Assembly (NCBI RefSeq): GCF_031880315.1
Contig: NZ_CP134771.1
Coordinates: 6,387,001 to 6,451,000, forward strand
Direction: 5' to 3'
DNA length: 64,000 bases
Source of the DNA: Pseudomonas baltica
GTDB lineage: Bacteria; Pseudomonadota; Gammaproteobacteria; Pseudomonadales; Pseudomonadaceae
Of this stretch, positions 25,327 through 34,451 are shown one piece after another. The notes under the pieces were generated by a model. It was not told the DNA's origin. It worked only from the letters and a program-made list of their open reading frames with translations, and searched no databases. Made by a program: the position numbers and the translations under genes. Position 1 is the stretch's first letter, and every line of letters begins with the position of its first letter.

Positions 25327-25398
25327 GCCTCTTCGCGGGCGAGCCTTGCTCCCACAGACTGAGTTGTACTTGTGGGAGCAGGGCGTGCCATCCCCGCG
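25327..25398. repeat. REP pair (REPIN-like) downstream of the autotransporter
   Basis: CTTCGCGGGCGAGCCTTGCT followed by CCCACAG at 25331-25357 is matched in inverted orientation by TGTGGGAGCAGGGCGTGCCA near 25371-25390. This is the usual Pseudomonas REP palindrome in head-to-head arrangement. It may stabilise or terminate the upstream transcript. Confidence 0.75.
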
Positions 25399-25423
25399 TC
25401 CATGACTCTTTATAGTGTCCATC

Positions 25424-25440
25424 GATAGGTAAAAGCAATC
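25424..25440 (+). promoter_or_regulatory. Possible OxyR site upstream of ahpC
   Basis: GATAG-N7-CAATC, about 90 bases before the ahpC start, partly fits the GATAG-N7-CTATC half of an OxyR site, and ahpC is a typical OxyR target. Only half of the full site is recognisable, so this is a weak call. Confidence 0.3.
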
Positions 25441-25530
25441 GCACGCATCGACTTTGCCAATGGGCACGATGGGCAAAAGGCCGTTAGGATACCCCCCATC
25501 AGATTATCAACCCTGAAGGAGAGTCACCTG

Positions 25531-26094
25531 ATGCCTATCATCAACAGCAAAGTAAAACCATTTAACGCAACTGCCTTTCACAACGGCGCGTTCGTAGAGG
25601 TTTCGGAAGCTAGCCTCAAAGGCAAATGGTCCATCTTTTTCTTCTACCCAGCCGACTTCACCTTCGTCTGCCCGACCGAACTGACCGACCTGGCTGACAA
25701 CTACGCTGAATTCCAGAAGCTGAACGTGGAAATCTACGGCGTCTCGACTGACACCCACTTCGCTCACAAAGCCTGGCACGACACTTCGGAAGCCATCGGC
25801 AAGGTTCAGTACCCGCTGATCGGTGACCCGACTCACCTGGTCTCGCGCAACTTCGACGTGCTGATCGAAGAAGCTGGCCTGGCTGACCGCGGTACTTTCG
25901 TGATCAACCCAGAAGGCGAAATCAAGATCGTCGAACTGAACGACGGTGGTGTTGGCCGTGACGCATCCGAGCTGCTGCGCAAAGTCAAAGCCGCTCAGTA
26001 CGTTGCCGCCCACCCAGGCGAAGTCTGCCCAGCCAAGTGGAAAGAAGGCGAAGCGACTCTGGCTCCATCGCTGGACCTGGTTGGCAAGATCTAA
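25531..26094 (+). CDS. ahpC: Alkyl hydroperoxide reductase peroxidase subunit AhpC
   Basis: This 187-residue typical 2-Cys peroxiredoxin has the standard length. The peroxidatic cysteine is in FTFVCPTEL (about residue 47) and the resolving cysteine in GEVCPAKW (about residue 166). The C-terminal extension that makes the enzyme sensitive to over-oxidation regulation is of the bacterial type. It reduces hydrogen peroxide and organic hydroperoxides in the cytoplasm and is re-reduced by AhpF, encoded downstream. AAGGAGAG precedes the ATG. Codon choice is strongly biased to C-ending and highly expressed codons, which fits an abundant protein. The gap to ahpF (255 bases) holds a hairpin and REP sequences, so ahpF may be expressed at a lower level or from its own promoter. 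Confidence 0.97.
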   Translation: MPIINSKVKPFNATAFHNGAFVEVSEASLKGKWSIFFFYPADFTFVCPTELTDLADNYAEFQKLNVEIYGVSTDTHFAHKAWHDTSEAIGKVQYPLIGDPTHLVSRNFDVLIEEAGLADRGTFVINPEGEIKIVELNDGGVGRDASELLRKVKAAQYVAAHPGEVCPAKWKEGEATLAPSLDLVGKI

Positions 26095-26111
26095 ATTGCC
26101 GACGGCGCTGA

Positions 26112-26130
26112 GAGCATCTCCCTGATGCTC
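26112..26130 (+). terminator. Hairpin after ahpC
   Basis: GAGCATC (26112-26118) pairs perfectly with GATGCTC (26124-26130) around a five-base loop. There is no T-run. It may attenuate read-through into ahpF or protect the ahpC message. Confidence 0.4.
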
Positions 26131-26151
26131 CCATCGCCAGCCATATCCACC

Positions 26152-26233
26152 CTGTGGGGGCGCGCGCTGCCCGCGAAGAGGTCGGCATTATCGACCTTGA
26201 AAGCTTGGCGGGCACAGCCCGCTCCTACAGGTG
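26152..26233. repeat. REP pair between ahpC and ahpF
   Basis: CTGTGGGGGCGCGCGCTGCC at 26152 and the inverted GGCGGGCACAGCCCGCTCCT ending near 26226, followed by ACAGGTG, form a diverged head-to-head REP pair in the ahpC-ahpF spacer. Confidence 0.65.
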
Positions 26234-26349
26234 TGAAGGTAATGATCCGCTGTATATTTTATTTTTAAACCCGCATCGACCACTCTGCTGATAACAGCGG
26301 GCGGGATTGTTGCGCCTTTATTTTCAGACACCACCAAGGAATCGCCCTC

Positions 26350-27912
26350 ATGTTGGACGCCAACCTCAAAGCGCAGTTGAAGTCGTACCTGGAACGGGTC
26401 ACCCAACCGATCGAACTCGTCGCCTCGCTGGACGACGGCGCCAAGTCCCAGGAGCTGCTGGGGCTGCTGCAGGATATCGACGCACTGTCAGACAAGATCA
26501 CCCTGCGCAGCGATGGCCAGGATGCACGCAAGCCGTCGTTTTCCATCAATCGCCCAGGTGCGGACATCGGCGTGCGCTTTGCCGGCATCCCCATGGGCCA
26601 TGAATTCACCTCGTTGGTACTGGCCCTGCTGCAAGTGGGCGGCCATCCCTCCAAGGCCAGCGAAGAAGTCATCGCCCAGATCCAGGCGCTCGACGGCGAG
26701 TACCTGTTCGAGACTTACTTCTCGCTGTCGTGCCAGAACTGCCCGGACGTGGTCCAGGCGCTCAATCTGATGGCGGTGCTCAACCCGAAAGTACGCCACG
26801 TGGCCATCGACGGCGCACTGTTCCAGGACGAAGTCGAGCGACGCCAGATCATGGCGGTGCCGAGCCTCTACCTCAATGGTGAAAACTTCGGCCAGGGCCG
26901 GATGGGCCTGGAAGAAATCCTTGCCAAGCTCGACACCGGCGCGGGTGCTCGTCAGGCCGAGAAACTCAACGCCAAGGAAGCCTTCGATGTGCTGGTGGTC
27001 GGTGGTGGTCCTGCCGGTGCGGCGGCGGCCGTATATGCCGCGCGTAAAGGCATTCGTACCGGCGTGGCTGCGGAGCGCTTTGGCGGTCAGGTGCTCGATA
27101 CCATGGCGATCGAGAACTTTATTTCCGTCAAGGAAACCGAAGGGCCGAAGCTGGCCATGGCGCTGGAGGAGCACGTCAAGCAGTACGAAGTCGACATCAT
27201 GAACCTGCAGCGTGCCGAGAAACTGATCCCCGCCGTCGATGGCGGCCTGCATGAAGTACATTTCGCCAATGGCGCGGTGCTCAAGTCCAAGTCGCTGATT
27301 TTGGCTACCGGTGCCCGGTGGCGCGAAATGAATGTGCCGGGCGAGCAGCAATATCGCAACCGCGGCGTCGCGTACTGCCCGCACTGCGATGGCCCGTTGT
27401 TCAAGGGCAAGCGCGTTGCGGTGATTGGCGGCGGCAACTCGGGTGTGGAAGCGGCCATCGACCTGGCCGGTATCGTCAGTCACGTGACCCTGATCGAGTT
27501 CGACAGCCTCCTGCGTGCCGACGCGGTATTGCAACGCAAGCTGCACAGCTTGCCGAACGTGACGGTGATCGCCAACGCGTTGACCACTGAAGTGACCGGC
27601 GACGGTCAGAAGGTCAATGGCCTGGTCTACAAGGATCGCATCAACGGCGTGCTCAACACCGTCGCGCTGGAAGGCATATTCGTGCAGATCGGCTTGCTGC
27701 CCAACACTGACTGGCTCAAAGGCGCTATCGAGTTGAGCCCGCGTGGCGAGATTATCGTAGACGCCCGGGGCGAAACCAGCCATCCCGGCATATTTGCCGC
27801 AGGTGACGTCACCACTGTGCCGTACAAACAGATCATCATCGCCATGGGCGAGGGCGCCAAGGCATCGCTGGCAGCGTTCGACCACTTGATTCGCACTTCC
27901 GCACCGGCTTGA
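26350..27912 (+). CDS. ahpF: Alkyl hydroperoxide reductase flavoprotein subunit AhpF
   Basis: This 520-residue enzyme has the full AhpF layout. An N-terminal tandem thioredoxin-fold domain carries a redox pair Cys128/Cys131 ([10 protein letters not shown]). An FAD-binding motif follows ([19 protein letters not shown], about 214-232), then a thioredoxin-reductase-type redox pair Cys343/Cys346 (AYCPHCDGP), an NADH-binding [10 protein letters not shown], and a second FAD contact ending [20 protein letters not shown]. Electrons pass from NADH through FAD and both disulfides to AhpC in the cytoplasm. The ATG follows CAAGGAATCGCCCTC. A strong bidirectional terminator ends it 19 bases after the stop. 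Confidence 0.97.
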   Translation: MLDANLKAQLKSYLERVTQPIELVASLDDGAKSQELLGLLQDIDALSDKITLRSDGQDARKPSFSINRPGADIGVRFAGIPMGHEFTSLVLALLQVGGHPSKASEEVIAQIQALDGEYLFETYFSLSCQNCPDVVQALNLMAVLNPKVRHVAIDGALFQDEVERRQIMAVPSLYLNGENFGQGRMGLEEILAKLDTGAGARQAEKLNAKEAFDVLVVGGGPAGAAAAVYAARKGIRTGVAAERFGGQVLDTMAIENFISVKETEGPKLAMALEEHVKQYEVDIMNLQRAEKLIPAVDGGLHEVHFANGAVLKSKSLILATGARWREMNVPGEQQYRNRGVAYCPHCDGPLFKGKRVAVIGGGNSGVEAAIDLAGIVSHVTLIEFDSLLRADAVLQRKLHSLPNVTVIANALTTEVTGDGQKVNGLVYKDRINGVLNTVALEGIFVQIGLLPNTDWLKGAIELSPRGEIIVDARGETSHPGIFAAGDVTTVPYKQIIIAMGEGAKASLAAFDHLIRTSAPA

Positions 27913-27930
27913 TACTGTATTGGCATAGAT

Positions 27931-27960
27931 AAAAAAACCCGCGAATCCGCGGGTTTTTTT
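27931..27960. terminator. Bidirectional rho-independent terminator between ahpF and gloA
   Basis: A run of seven A bases, ACCCGCG-AATC-CGCGGGT, then a run of seven T bases form a perfect stem with T-tracts on both strands, placed between two convergent genes. Confidence 0.95.
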
Positions 27961-27966
27961 ATACCT

Positions 27967-28491
27967 TCACGCCATTGGCGCAGGTTGGATGATTTCGACC
28001 CAGTAATCATCCGGGTCCTTGATGAAGGCCAGATGCTTCATGCGGCCATCGCTCAGGCGCTTTTGAAAGGTCACACCGAGTTCTTCAAATCGGGCGCACG
28101 CAACTGTGACATCCGGGACCGAAATACAAATATGGCCGAAACCGCGTGGGTCGGTATTGCCATTATGGTAGGCGAAGTCGGCGTCTGATTCAGTGCCATG
28201 GTTATGGGTCAATTCCAATACGCCGGGAATCGACTTCATCCATTGATGGCGTTCTGCGTCGTCTTGGGGGATTTGCTGTTTATCGACCAAGGCGAGGAAG
28301 TAGAGGCTGAATTGGGCTTCAGGGAAATCGCGTTTATCCACCAGGCTGAATCCCAATACGCGGGTATAGAAATCGAGCGAGCGAGTAATGTCCTTGACGC
28401 GCAACATGGTGTGGTTGAACACGAACTGTTGCGTCGCTGTGTCAGGGCTCGCCGTTACGCCGGCCAAGGTGTTAAGGGTGTCGAGACTCAT
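27967..28491 (-). CDS. gloA: Lactoylglutathione lyase (glyoxalase I)
   Basis: This 174-residue protein is a VOC-fold enzyme of the larger, zinc-type glyoxalase I class. It converts the methylglyoxal-glutathione hemithioacetal to S-lactoylglutathione in the cytoplasm. The metal ligands are visible in order: His in [10 protein letters not shown], Glu in VLELTHNHG, His in GFGHICISV and Glu in [18 protein letters not shown] and [10 protein letters not shown] are family signatures. The ATG at 28491 is chosen because GGAG lies upstream; an extension to 28527 is open but not supported. It converges on ahpF. The zinc dependence is inferred from length and motifs. Confidence 0.95.
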   Translation of the reverse strand: MSLDTLNTLAGVTASPDTATQQFVFNHTMLRVKDITRSLDFYTRVLGFSLVDKRDFPEAQFSLYFLALVDKQQIPQDDAERHQWMKSIPGVLELTHNHGTESDADFAYHNGNTDPRGFGHICISVPDVTVACARFEELGVTFQKRLSDGRMKHLAFIKDPDDYWVEIIQPAPMA

Positions 28492-28795
28492 GAGGGCTCC
28501 GTTGGAAAATGATCGTCGCCAATGCAAAGCGTCTTGCGACGGGGCTGATCAATAATACGCAGGGAGGGCGCTAATGCCAAATGCACGGCTGGAGTGCAGT
28601 GAATGTGAACGGATATTCAGGAAAATGGAATTCGAATGAAGCGCAGGAGAGGATTGAAACGGCAGAGCGGGAAATAAGCAGCCCGCCGAAGCGGGCATAT
28701 GGGGCGCTGGTCCTTCAGCAGCCTTGATAATCTCCCTCCAACGGTGAAAATACCGTGAAAATCAGGCAGTGGTTCCGTGAACCTTAAAAAAACTT
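28492..28795. other. Intergenic region between the mvaT-family gene and gloA
   Basis: These 304 bases must hold the gloA promoter (minus strand) and the 3' end of the mvaT-family transcript. Apart from the hairpin at 28681-28696 I see no gene or repeat in it. Confidence 0.5.
28681..28696 (-). terminator. Probable terminator hairpin of the mvaT-family gene
   Basis: GCCCGC and GCGGGC flank a CGAA/TTCG tetraloop, a very stable arrangement. Read on the minus strand it is followed by TGCTTATTT, a weak U-tract. It lies about 100 bases after the stop. Confidence 0.5.
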
Positions 28796-29161
28796 TTAAG
28801 CGCGCAACCAGCTTTCAACGGTATCGCTGCCGTGCTCGCGTTTCCACGCCTTAAGGCCGCTGTGGTTGCCACCCTTGGTTTCGATCAGTTCGCCGGTGTG
28901 CGGGTTCTCGTAAACTTTCAGTACACGAGGCTTGCGGGTCTTGACCGGGGCAACGGGGGCGGATTTGGCGTTGACCGCGGAAGGATCGAGAATCGAGATA
29001 ACGTCACGCAGATTCTTGTCGTAACTTTTCATCAATGCTTGAAGTTTTTCTTCGAATTCGATTTCTTTCTTGAGGCCTGCGTCGTTTTTCAGTGTCTCCA
29101 GCTGTGCAAGTTGCTCTTGCAAGGCTTTTTCGGCAGCACGAAATTCGGCGAGTCTGGACAT
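28796..29161 (-). CDS. MvaT/MvaU-family H-NS-like silencer
   Basis: This 121-residue protein has the MvaT layout: an N-terminal coiled oligomerisation helix (MSRLAEFRAAEKALQEQLAQ; KKEIEFEEKLQALMKSYDKN), a linker with basic residues (KTRKPRVLKVY), and the C-terminal DNA-binding segment NPHTGELIETKGGNHSGLKA. The family binds AT-rich DNA and silences foreign genes in Pseudomonas, working as H-NS does in enterobacteria. GGAG precedes the ATG at 29161; the frame is open back to 29260 but lacks a better start. The 220 bases upstream are AT-rich, which would suit autoregulation. Whether it is MvaT or one of its paralogues cannot be decided here. The AT-rich parts of the RHS block would be natural targets. 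Confidence 0.92.
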   Translation of the reverse strand: MSRLAEFRAAEKALQEQLAQLETLKNDAGLKKEIEFEEKLQALMKSYDKNLRDVISILDPSAVNAKSAPVAPVKTRKPRVLKVYENPHTGELIETKGGNHSGLKAWKREHGSDTVESWLRA

Positions 29162-29382
29162 GGTTGAAGCTCCGGCAGGGGTGACGAGGTCACATTGATG
29201 TGCCGCCAGAATAGTGTCCAAAAGACAAAACGTAAATAAGCCAGCTGCAGAAGAACGCAAAAAATCAACTAAAAAGCCGTTGAATGACGGCGATTTAGTT
29301 GATTTTCACAAAAATTGTATCAAGTCGTTAGTTACGCACCTGAAAAGCTGGCGGCGATTCTATCAACTTGTACGGCGTTTTT

Positions 29383-30855
29383 TCACAACGCCTTTAGTTG
29401 CTGGCGATAGCGCTGATAGACCTGTTGGTACTTGGCGACGTTCGCCGGCACCGGTGGCGTCTGGCTGTGGTCGTCCACTCGCACACAGCGTTTGCACAGC
29501 GCTTGCAACGTCGTCGCGTCCGCGCTGACGCACCAGGCAGCCTGAATCGCCGCGCCTAGCGCGGCGGCCTCTGGTTCTTCGGTGCAAATCACCGGAACGC
29601 CCATGATATCGGCCACTATCTGGCGCCACAGCGGGCTCTTCGACCCGCCGCCTACCAGGCGGATGCTGTGGCAAGGCAAGCCGCTGTCGCGCAGCAGGTC
29701 GAGGCCGTAACGCAGCCCGAAGGTAGTGCCTTCGACCGCTGCTCTGCATAGATTGGCCTGGTTCAGATTGCTGCTGGTCAAGCCATGCAGGCTGCCTTGC
29801 GCCTGTGGCAGGGCGGGGACGCGTTCGCCGTTGAGGAAGGGCAGCATCAGCACCCCCTCGGCGCCGATTGGTGCGCGTTCGATCTGGTGATTGAACCCCG
29901 CCAGGTCCAGTTCGAACAGCTCGCGCACGGCGCTGGTGACGTTGGTCAGGTTCATGGTGCAGATCAACGGCAGCCAGCCGCCGCTGGATGAACAGAAAGT
30001 CGCTACTTCGCTGCTCGGGTTGATGACCGGCTCGGCGCTGTAGGCGTATACCGTGCCCGACGACCCCAGGCTCATGGTGATTTCCCCGGCGACAATGTTG
30101 CCGGTACCGATGGCGCCCATCATGTTGTCGCCGCCGCCACTGGCGACCACAGCCGCTGGGTTGATACCCAGGCGCCGGGCGATTTCCGGGCGTATCTGGC
30201 CCACGGCCTCATGGGCGTCCAGCAGCTCGGGCAGGGCTGCCTGCAGGCGTCCATCGGGATCGATATGGCGCAGCAGTTGCAGGTCCCACTGGCGACTGCG
30301 CACGTTGAAGTAACCGGTGCCCGAGGCATCCCCGTATTCGCTGCAACGCCGTCCGGTCAGCCAGTAATTGAGGTAATCGTGGGGGAGCAGGATTGCATCG
30401 ATCCGCGCAAACAATTGTGGAAACTGCTCCTTGGTCCATAGCAGCTTGGAGACGGTGTACCCGGGCGCTATGACTACCCCTAGACGTTCCAGCGAGCCTT
30501 TTTCACCGCCCAGATAGTGCAGCAGCCTGTCGTTTTCGGCGGTGGTTTCGGTATCGCACCAGAGCTTGGCCGGGCGCAACACCTGGCCATCAGTATCCAG
30601 CAGCACCAGGCCATGTTGCTGGCCTGACACCCCGACGCCTTCGATCAGTTGGCCATCGATGCCCGCTTCCTGTAGCGCCTGGGCGGTGGCCGTTTCGAAC
30701 GCCGCCACCCACTGGGCCGGATCCTGCTCGCGTCGGCCATTGGCCTGCGCATCCAGCGTGTGAGGCGCGGACCCGTGGCCCAGCACCTTGCCGGTGCGGG
30801 TATCGAGGATCAGCGCTTTGGTACCTTGAGTGCCGCAATCAATGCCCAGAAACAT
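29383..30855 (-). CDS. mtlY: Xylulokinase of the mannitol/arabitol operon
   Basis: This 490-residue FGGY-family sugar kinase starts MFLGIDCGTQGTKALILD (the phosphate-1 motif). It also has GVGVSGQQHGLV, the substrate motif LLPHDYLNYWLTG with YGDASGTGYFNV, and the adenosine motif IRLVGGGSKSPLWRQIVADI. It phosphorylates D-xylulose, formed by the polyol dehydrogenase from arabitol, with ATP. The ATG at 30855 is seven bases from the mtlD stop and has GGGAGGT upstream; the frame is open to 30981 but overlaps mtlD. It is the last gene of the operon here: the fructokinase gene mtlZ, known after mtlY in P. fluorescens, is not present before the mvaT-family gene. Confidence 0.93.
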   Translation of the reverse strand: MFLGIDCGTQGTKALILDTRTGKVLGHGSAPHTLDAQANGRREQDPAQWVAAFETATAQALQEAGIDGQLIEGVGVSGQQHGLVLLDTDGQVLRPAKLWCDTETTAENDRLLHYLGGEKGSLERLGVVIAPGYTVSKLLWTKEQFPQLFARIDAILLPHDYLNYWLTGRRCSEYGDASGTGYFNVRSRQWDLQLLRHIDPDGRLQAALPELLDAHEAVGQIRPEIARRLGINPAAVVASGGGDNMMGAIGTGNIVAGEITMSLGSSGTVYAYSAEPVINPSSEVATFCSSSGGWLPLICTMNLTNVTSAVRELFELDLAGFNHQIERAPIGAEGVLMLPFLNGERVPALPQAQGSLHGLTSSNLNQANLCRAAVEGTTFGLRYGLDLLRDSGLPCHSIRLVGGGSKSPLWRQIVADIMGVPVICTEEPEAAALGAAIQAAWCVSADATTLQALCKRCVRVDDHSQTPPVPANVAKYQQVYQRYRQQLKAL

Positions 30856-30862
30856 GCCCACT

Positions 30863-32344
30863 CTACCTCCCGTTGCCCCGCAAGGCGTGCAGCGTGCCCT
30901 GCACACCCAATGTGCGCAGGTTGCGCAGTTGACGCTCGAACGCTGCAGCGAATTCCGTCGATTGCGCGATGGTCTTGCCAAAAATCTCTTCGACGCCCAG
31001 CAAGCGTTCGGTCAGCTTGGCATCGTCGCTGACCAGTTCCCGGCAAAAGTCGGCCCGCGGATCGACGATGGTATAGGCGCGCACGTCGGCCGGCTGTTGC
31101 AGATACAGGGCCCAGGCCGCTACCACCAGCGCGGCACGGTCCAGAGGCTTGCCATCGGCGATCAGACGATCAATGGTGGGCACGGTGAATTTGGGGAACT
31201 TCGACGAGCCGTCCGAGCAGACTCGCTGCAACTGGTCGGCGATCTTCTGGTTGGAGAAGCGTTGGATCAACGTCGCCTTGTAGTCGCTCAGGTCGATACC
31301 CGGCACCGGGGCCAGTTGGGGCGTGACATCAAGGTCCATGTACTGGCGGATGTAGTCGACGATCAACGGATCGTTCATGGTCTCGTGAACGAACTCATGA
31401 CCTGCCAGGGTGCCGAGATAGGTGAGGGCCAGGTGGCTACCGTTGAGCAGTTTGATTTTCATCGCTTCGTACGGGGTGACGTCGTCGGTGAACTGCACGC
31501 CGACCTTTTCCCAGGCGGGTCGACCGTTGCTGAACTTGTCTTCGAGCACCCACTGCACGAAGGGCTCGCAGACCACTGGCCAGGCATCGTCGATGCCATG
31601 TTGATCGTGCAACGCCAGGCGATGGGCGTTGCTGGTCATCGGCGTGATGCGGTCGACCATGGCATTGGGAAAGCTCACATTCGCGGCGATCCAGTCATGC
31701 AGGGCCTGGTCTTCGCCCAACGCGGCAAACGCCAGCAGCGCCTTGCGCGCCACGGCGCCGTTATGGGGCAGGTTATCGCAGGACATCACCGTGAACGGCG
31801 CAACCCCCGCAGCGCGGCGCCGAGCCAGCGCGGCGCACAAGAAGCCGAACACGCTCCTGGGGGCGTCGGGGTGCACCAGGTCGTGCTGAATCAGCGGCAG
31901 ATGGGCCATGAATTCGCCGCTGCTGTCGTCGATGCAGTACGCGCCTTCGGTAATGGTCAACGAAACGATGCGGGTGGCGGGATCGGCGAGTTTGGCGATC
32001 AATGCCTGGGGGTCATCTTCGGCCAGCAGCATGCCGGTAATGGCGGCGATGACGCGTACTTCAGTGTCCGGCGTATCGGCCAGTTCCACCAACGTGAACA
32101 AGTAATCCTGGCCGGCCAGGTCATCGCGTGCCTTGCGGTCCTCGGCACGCAGGCCGGCGCCGCAGATGGCCCAGTCCAGGCCCTCGCCGCGGTTCATCAA
32201 GCGATCGGTATAGAACGCCTGGTGTGCGCGGTGGAAGCCGCCAACGCCGATGTGGACGATGCCCTGGGTGGTGCTCGTTGCCTGGTAGGCGGGGCGTTCG
32301 ACAGGCGCGGGGAGCTGCGACAGGTTTTTCAGATTGAGTTTCAT
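30863..32344 (-). CDS. mtlD: Mannitol 2-dehydrogenase
   Basis: This 493-residue protein is a long-chain secondary-alcohol dehydrogenase that oxidises mannitol to fructose (and arabitol to xylulose) with NAD. It has the nucleotide motif IVHIGVGGFHRAHQAFYTD near 30 and the catalytic block MKIKLLNGSHLALTYLG near 290-306, which contains the family's Lys, Asn and His. TITEGAYCID and VMSCDNLPHNG are further family signatures. The length matches the P. fluorescens enzyme. The ATG at 32344 follows mtlK by 14 bases. It feeds fructose into central metabolism and xylulose to MtlY. Confidence 0.96.
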   Translation of the reverse strand: MKLNLKNLSQLPAPVERPAYQATSTTQGIVHIGVGGFHRAHQAFYTDRLMNRGEGLDWAICGAGLRAEDRKARDDLAGQDYLFTLVELADTPDTEVRVIAAITGMLLAEDDPQALIAKLADPATRIVSLTITEGAYCIDDSSGEFMAHLPLIQHDLVHPDAPRSVFGFLCAALARRRAAGVAPFTVMSCDNLPHNGAVARKALLAFAALGEDQALHDWIAANVSFPNAMVDRITPMTSNAHRLALHDQHGIDDAWPVVCEPFVQWVLEDKFSNGRPAWEKVGVQFTDDVTPYEAMKIKLLNGSHLALTYLGTLAGHEFVHETMNDPLIVDYIRQYMDLDVTPQLAPVPGIDLSDYKATLIQRFSNQKIADQLQRVCSDGSSKFPKFTVPTIDRLIADGKPLDRAALVVAAWALYLQQPADVRAYTIVDPRADFCRELVSDDAKLTERLLGVEEIFGKTIAQSTEFAAAFERQLRNLRTLGVQGTLHALRGNGR

Positions 32345-32358
32345 GACGGTTCTCGATT

Positions 32359-33462
32359 TCAGGCCGCAGCGCGCAGCGCGGGGATGACCGCGACGCCCTG
32401 GGCATCGAACAGGTGGCAATGCTCGGCATTGAGGTACAGATTGAGGCGCTCGCCGTACTGGCTGCTCATGTCACCGCGGATCCGCAACGTCAGCGGCTCC
32501 CCCGAATCGGTGAGCACGTGGCAGAACGTATCGCTGCCCAGGCGTTCGCTGACATCGGCGGTCACCGCCAGTTGGCATTGGCCCTCGCTGGCCAGCTCCA
32601 GGTGCTCGGGACGGATACCGAGGGTGACTTCGCCACCGACGCTCAGGGTCGGGCTGACCCGGGGCAGGGTGATGCGCGTGCCCGCCGCCAGGTCGACTTC
32701 GCAGGCCTGGCCGTCGATGCGGCTGACCTTGCCCTTGAGAAAGCCCATCTTCGGCGTGCCCAAAAAGCCTGCCACGAATAGATTGGCTGGGCTGTGATAC
32801 AGCTCCAGCGGCGAGCCCACCTGTTCGATCTGGCCGGCATTGAGGACCACCACTTTGTCGGCCAGGGTCATGGCTTCGACCTGGTCGTGGGTGACATAGA
32901 TCATGGTCGCCTGCAGCTCCTTATGCAGCCGCGACAGCTCCAGGCGCATCTGCACGCGCAGGGCGGCGTCGAGGTTGGACAGGGGTTCGTCGAACAAGAA
33001 GATCTTGGGGTTGCGCACGATGGAGCGGCCGATGGCCACCCGTTGGCGCTGGCCGCCGGACAGTTGCTTGGGCTTGCGATCGAGCAGCGGGCCAAGTTCG
33101 AGGATGCGCGCGGCGTCGTCGACCTTGCGGGTCACTTCGGCCTTGTCCTGGCCGGCCAGGTTGAGGGCGAAGGCCATGTTCTGGCGCACGGTCATGTGCG
33201 GATACAGCGCGTACGACTGGAACACCATGGCCAAGTCGCGCTTGGCCGGGGTGACTTCGGTGATGTCGCGGCCATCGAGTTCGAGGGTGCCGCTGGTGAC
33301 ATCTTCGAGGCCGGCGATTAGGCGCAGCAAGGTGGATTTGCCGCAGCCTGACGGGCCGACGAACACCACGAATTCGCGGTCATGGACTTCGAGGTTGACG
33401 CCTTTGATGATCTGCAGGCCTTCGAAGCCTTTTTTCAGGTTTTTTATTTTCAGCGTGGCCAT
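32359..33462 (-). CDS. mtlK: Mannitol/polyol ABC transporter ATP-binding protein
   Basis: This 367-residue protein is a MalK/UgpC-type ATPase. It has Walker [10 protein letters not shown] (about 36-44), the Q-loop in [14 protein letters not shown], the signature [12 protein letters not shown] (about 134), Walker [15 protein letters not shown], the switch His in [10 protein letters not shown], and a C-terminal regulatory OB-fold part ([10 protein letters not shown]). It powers polyol uptake through MtlF and MtlG at the inner membrane. The ATG at 33462 has AGGA upstream. A REPIN occupies the 145-base spacer between it and mtlG, an unusual place inside an operon. Confidence 0.95.
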   Translation of the reverse strand: MATLKIKNLKKGFEGLQIIKGVNLEVHDREFVVFVGPSGCGKSTLLRLIAGLEDVTSGTLELDGRDITEVTPAKRDLAMVFQSYALYPHMTVRQNMAFALNLAGQDKAEVTRKVDDAARILELGPLLDRKPKQLSGGQRQRVAIGRSIVRNPKIFLFDEPLSNLDAALRVQMRLELSRLHKELQATMIYVTHDQVEAMTLADKVVVLNAGQIEQVGSPLELYHSPANLFVAGFLGTPKMGFLKGKVSRIDGQACEVDLAAGTRITLPRVSPTLSVGGEVTLGIRPEHLELASEGQCQLAVTADVSERLGSDTFCHVLTDSGEPLTLRIRGDMSSQYGERLNLYLNAEHCHLFDAQGVAVIPALRAAA

Positions 33463-33499
33463 GTCTGGGTTCCTGATATTGGATTGTTGTTGTCTGGGC

Positions 33500-33593
33500 G
33501 GGCCTCTTCGCGGGCAAGCCTTGCTCCCACAGGTGTACGACTCCATACCGGCTTGCACTGTGGGAGCAAGGCTTGCCCGCGAAGGGGCCGGGC
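33500..33593. repeat. REPIN inside the mannitol operon (mtlG-mtlK spacer)
   Basis: CTTCGCGGGCAAGCCTTGCT followed by CCCACAGG (from 33505) is mirrored by TGTGGGAGCAAGGCTTGCCC and GCGAAG (33559-33584). The two REPs are nearly perfect inverted copies and would form a long hairpin in the operon mRNA. Confidence 0.85.
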
Positions 33594-33607
33594 CTGCGGA
33601 ACGAAAT

Positions 33608-34441
33608 TCATTTGACCGCCCCAAAAGAGAGGCCGCGCACCAACTGCTTCTGACTGATCCAGCCAAAGATGAGGATAGGGGCACAGGCCAACGTCGACAC
33701 CGCCGACAGCTTGGCCCAGAACAACCCTTCGGGGCTTGAGTACGAGGCGATCAATGCCGTCAGCGGCGCGGCCTGGGAGCTGGTCAGGTTTAGCGACCAG
33801 AACGCTTCGTTCCAGCACAGAATCAGCGACAGCAACACGGTCGAAGCGAGCCCGCCCTTGCTGATCGGCAGCAGCACGCGGACCATCTCCTGCCACAGCG
33901 TGGCGCCGTCCAGGCGCGCGGCTTCGAGGATGTCCTTGGGAATGTCCTTGAAATAGGTGTACACCATCCACACCACGATCGGCAGGTTGATCAGGGTGTA
34001 GATGATGATCAGCGCCGTGCGCGAATCCAGCAGCCCCGCGCCCTTGGCCAGGAGGTAGATGGGCATCAGCACGCCCACCGGCGGCAGCATCTTGGTCGAG
34101 AGCATCCACAGCAGGGTTTTCTTGGTGCGCTTGGTCTCGTAGAACGCCATCGAGTACGCTGCCGGCACCGCGATCAGCATGCACAGCGCCGTGGCGGTGA
34201 ACGAGATCAGCACCGAGTTCCAGGCGAAGTGGAAGTAGTCGCTGCGCTCCTGGATGTGCAGGTAGTTTTCCAGCGTCGGCGTGAAGAAGAACTGCGGCGG
34301 CGTGGCGAAGGCATCGATCTCGGTCTTGAAGCTGGTGAGGATCATCCAGAAGATCGGGAAGAAGATCACCAGCGCGATGATCCACGCCAGGGTGCCGAGC
34401 AAGGCGCTTTGCAGGCGCCGCGATTGTTTGAGCGTCATCAT
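33608..34441 (-). CDS. mtlG: Mannitol/polyol ABC transporter permease
   Basis: This 277-residue inner-membrane permease is of the MalG class. It has six hydrophobic segments, the first being [20 protein letters not shown]. The cytoplasmic EAA loop reads [20 protein letters not shown] (about 190-209), which couples to MtlK. The C-terminus ([12 protein letters not shown]) is typical of MalG-type proteins. It pairs with MtlF to form the channel for mannitol, sorbitol and arabitol delivered by MtlE; the exact substrate set is known for the P. fluorescens homologue and inferred here. The ATG at 34441 starts 10 bases after the mtlF stop. Confidence 0.95.
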   Translation of the reverse strand: MMTLKQSRRLQSALLGTLAWIIALVIFFPIFWMILTSFKTEIDAFATPPQFFFTPTLENYLHIQERSDYFHFAWNSVLISFTATALCMLIAVPAAYSMAFYETKRTKKTLLWMLSTKMLPPVGVLMPIYLLAKGAGLLDSRTALIIIYTLINLPIVVWMVYTYFKDIPKDILEAARLDGATLWQEMVRVLLPISKGGLASTVLLSLILCWNEAFWSLNLTSSQAAPLTALIASYSSPEGLFWAKLSAVSTLACAPILIFGWISQKQLVRGLSFGAVK

Positions 34442-34451
34442 GGCGGGCTCC

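Noticed and set aside
26488..27885. A 465-codon open frame opposite ahpF
   Set aside because: It is antisense to a fully motif-supported ahpF and has no recognisable domain; long antisense frames are expected in GC-rich codon-biased genes.
30830..32797. A 655-codon open frame opposite mtlD and mtlK
   Set aside because: It crosses two well-supported genes on the other strand, including their junction, and shows no domain.
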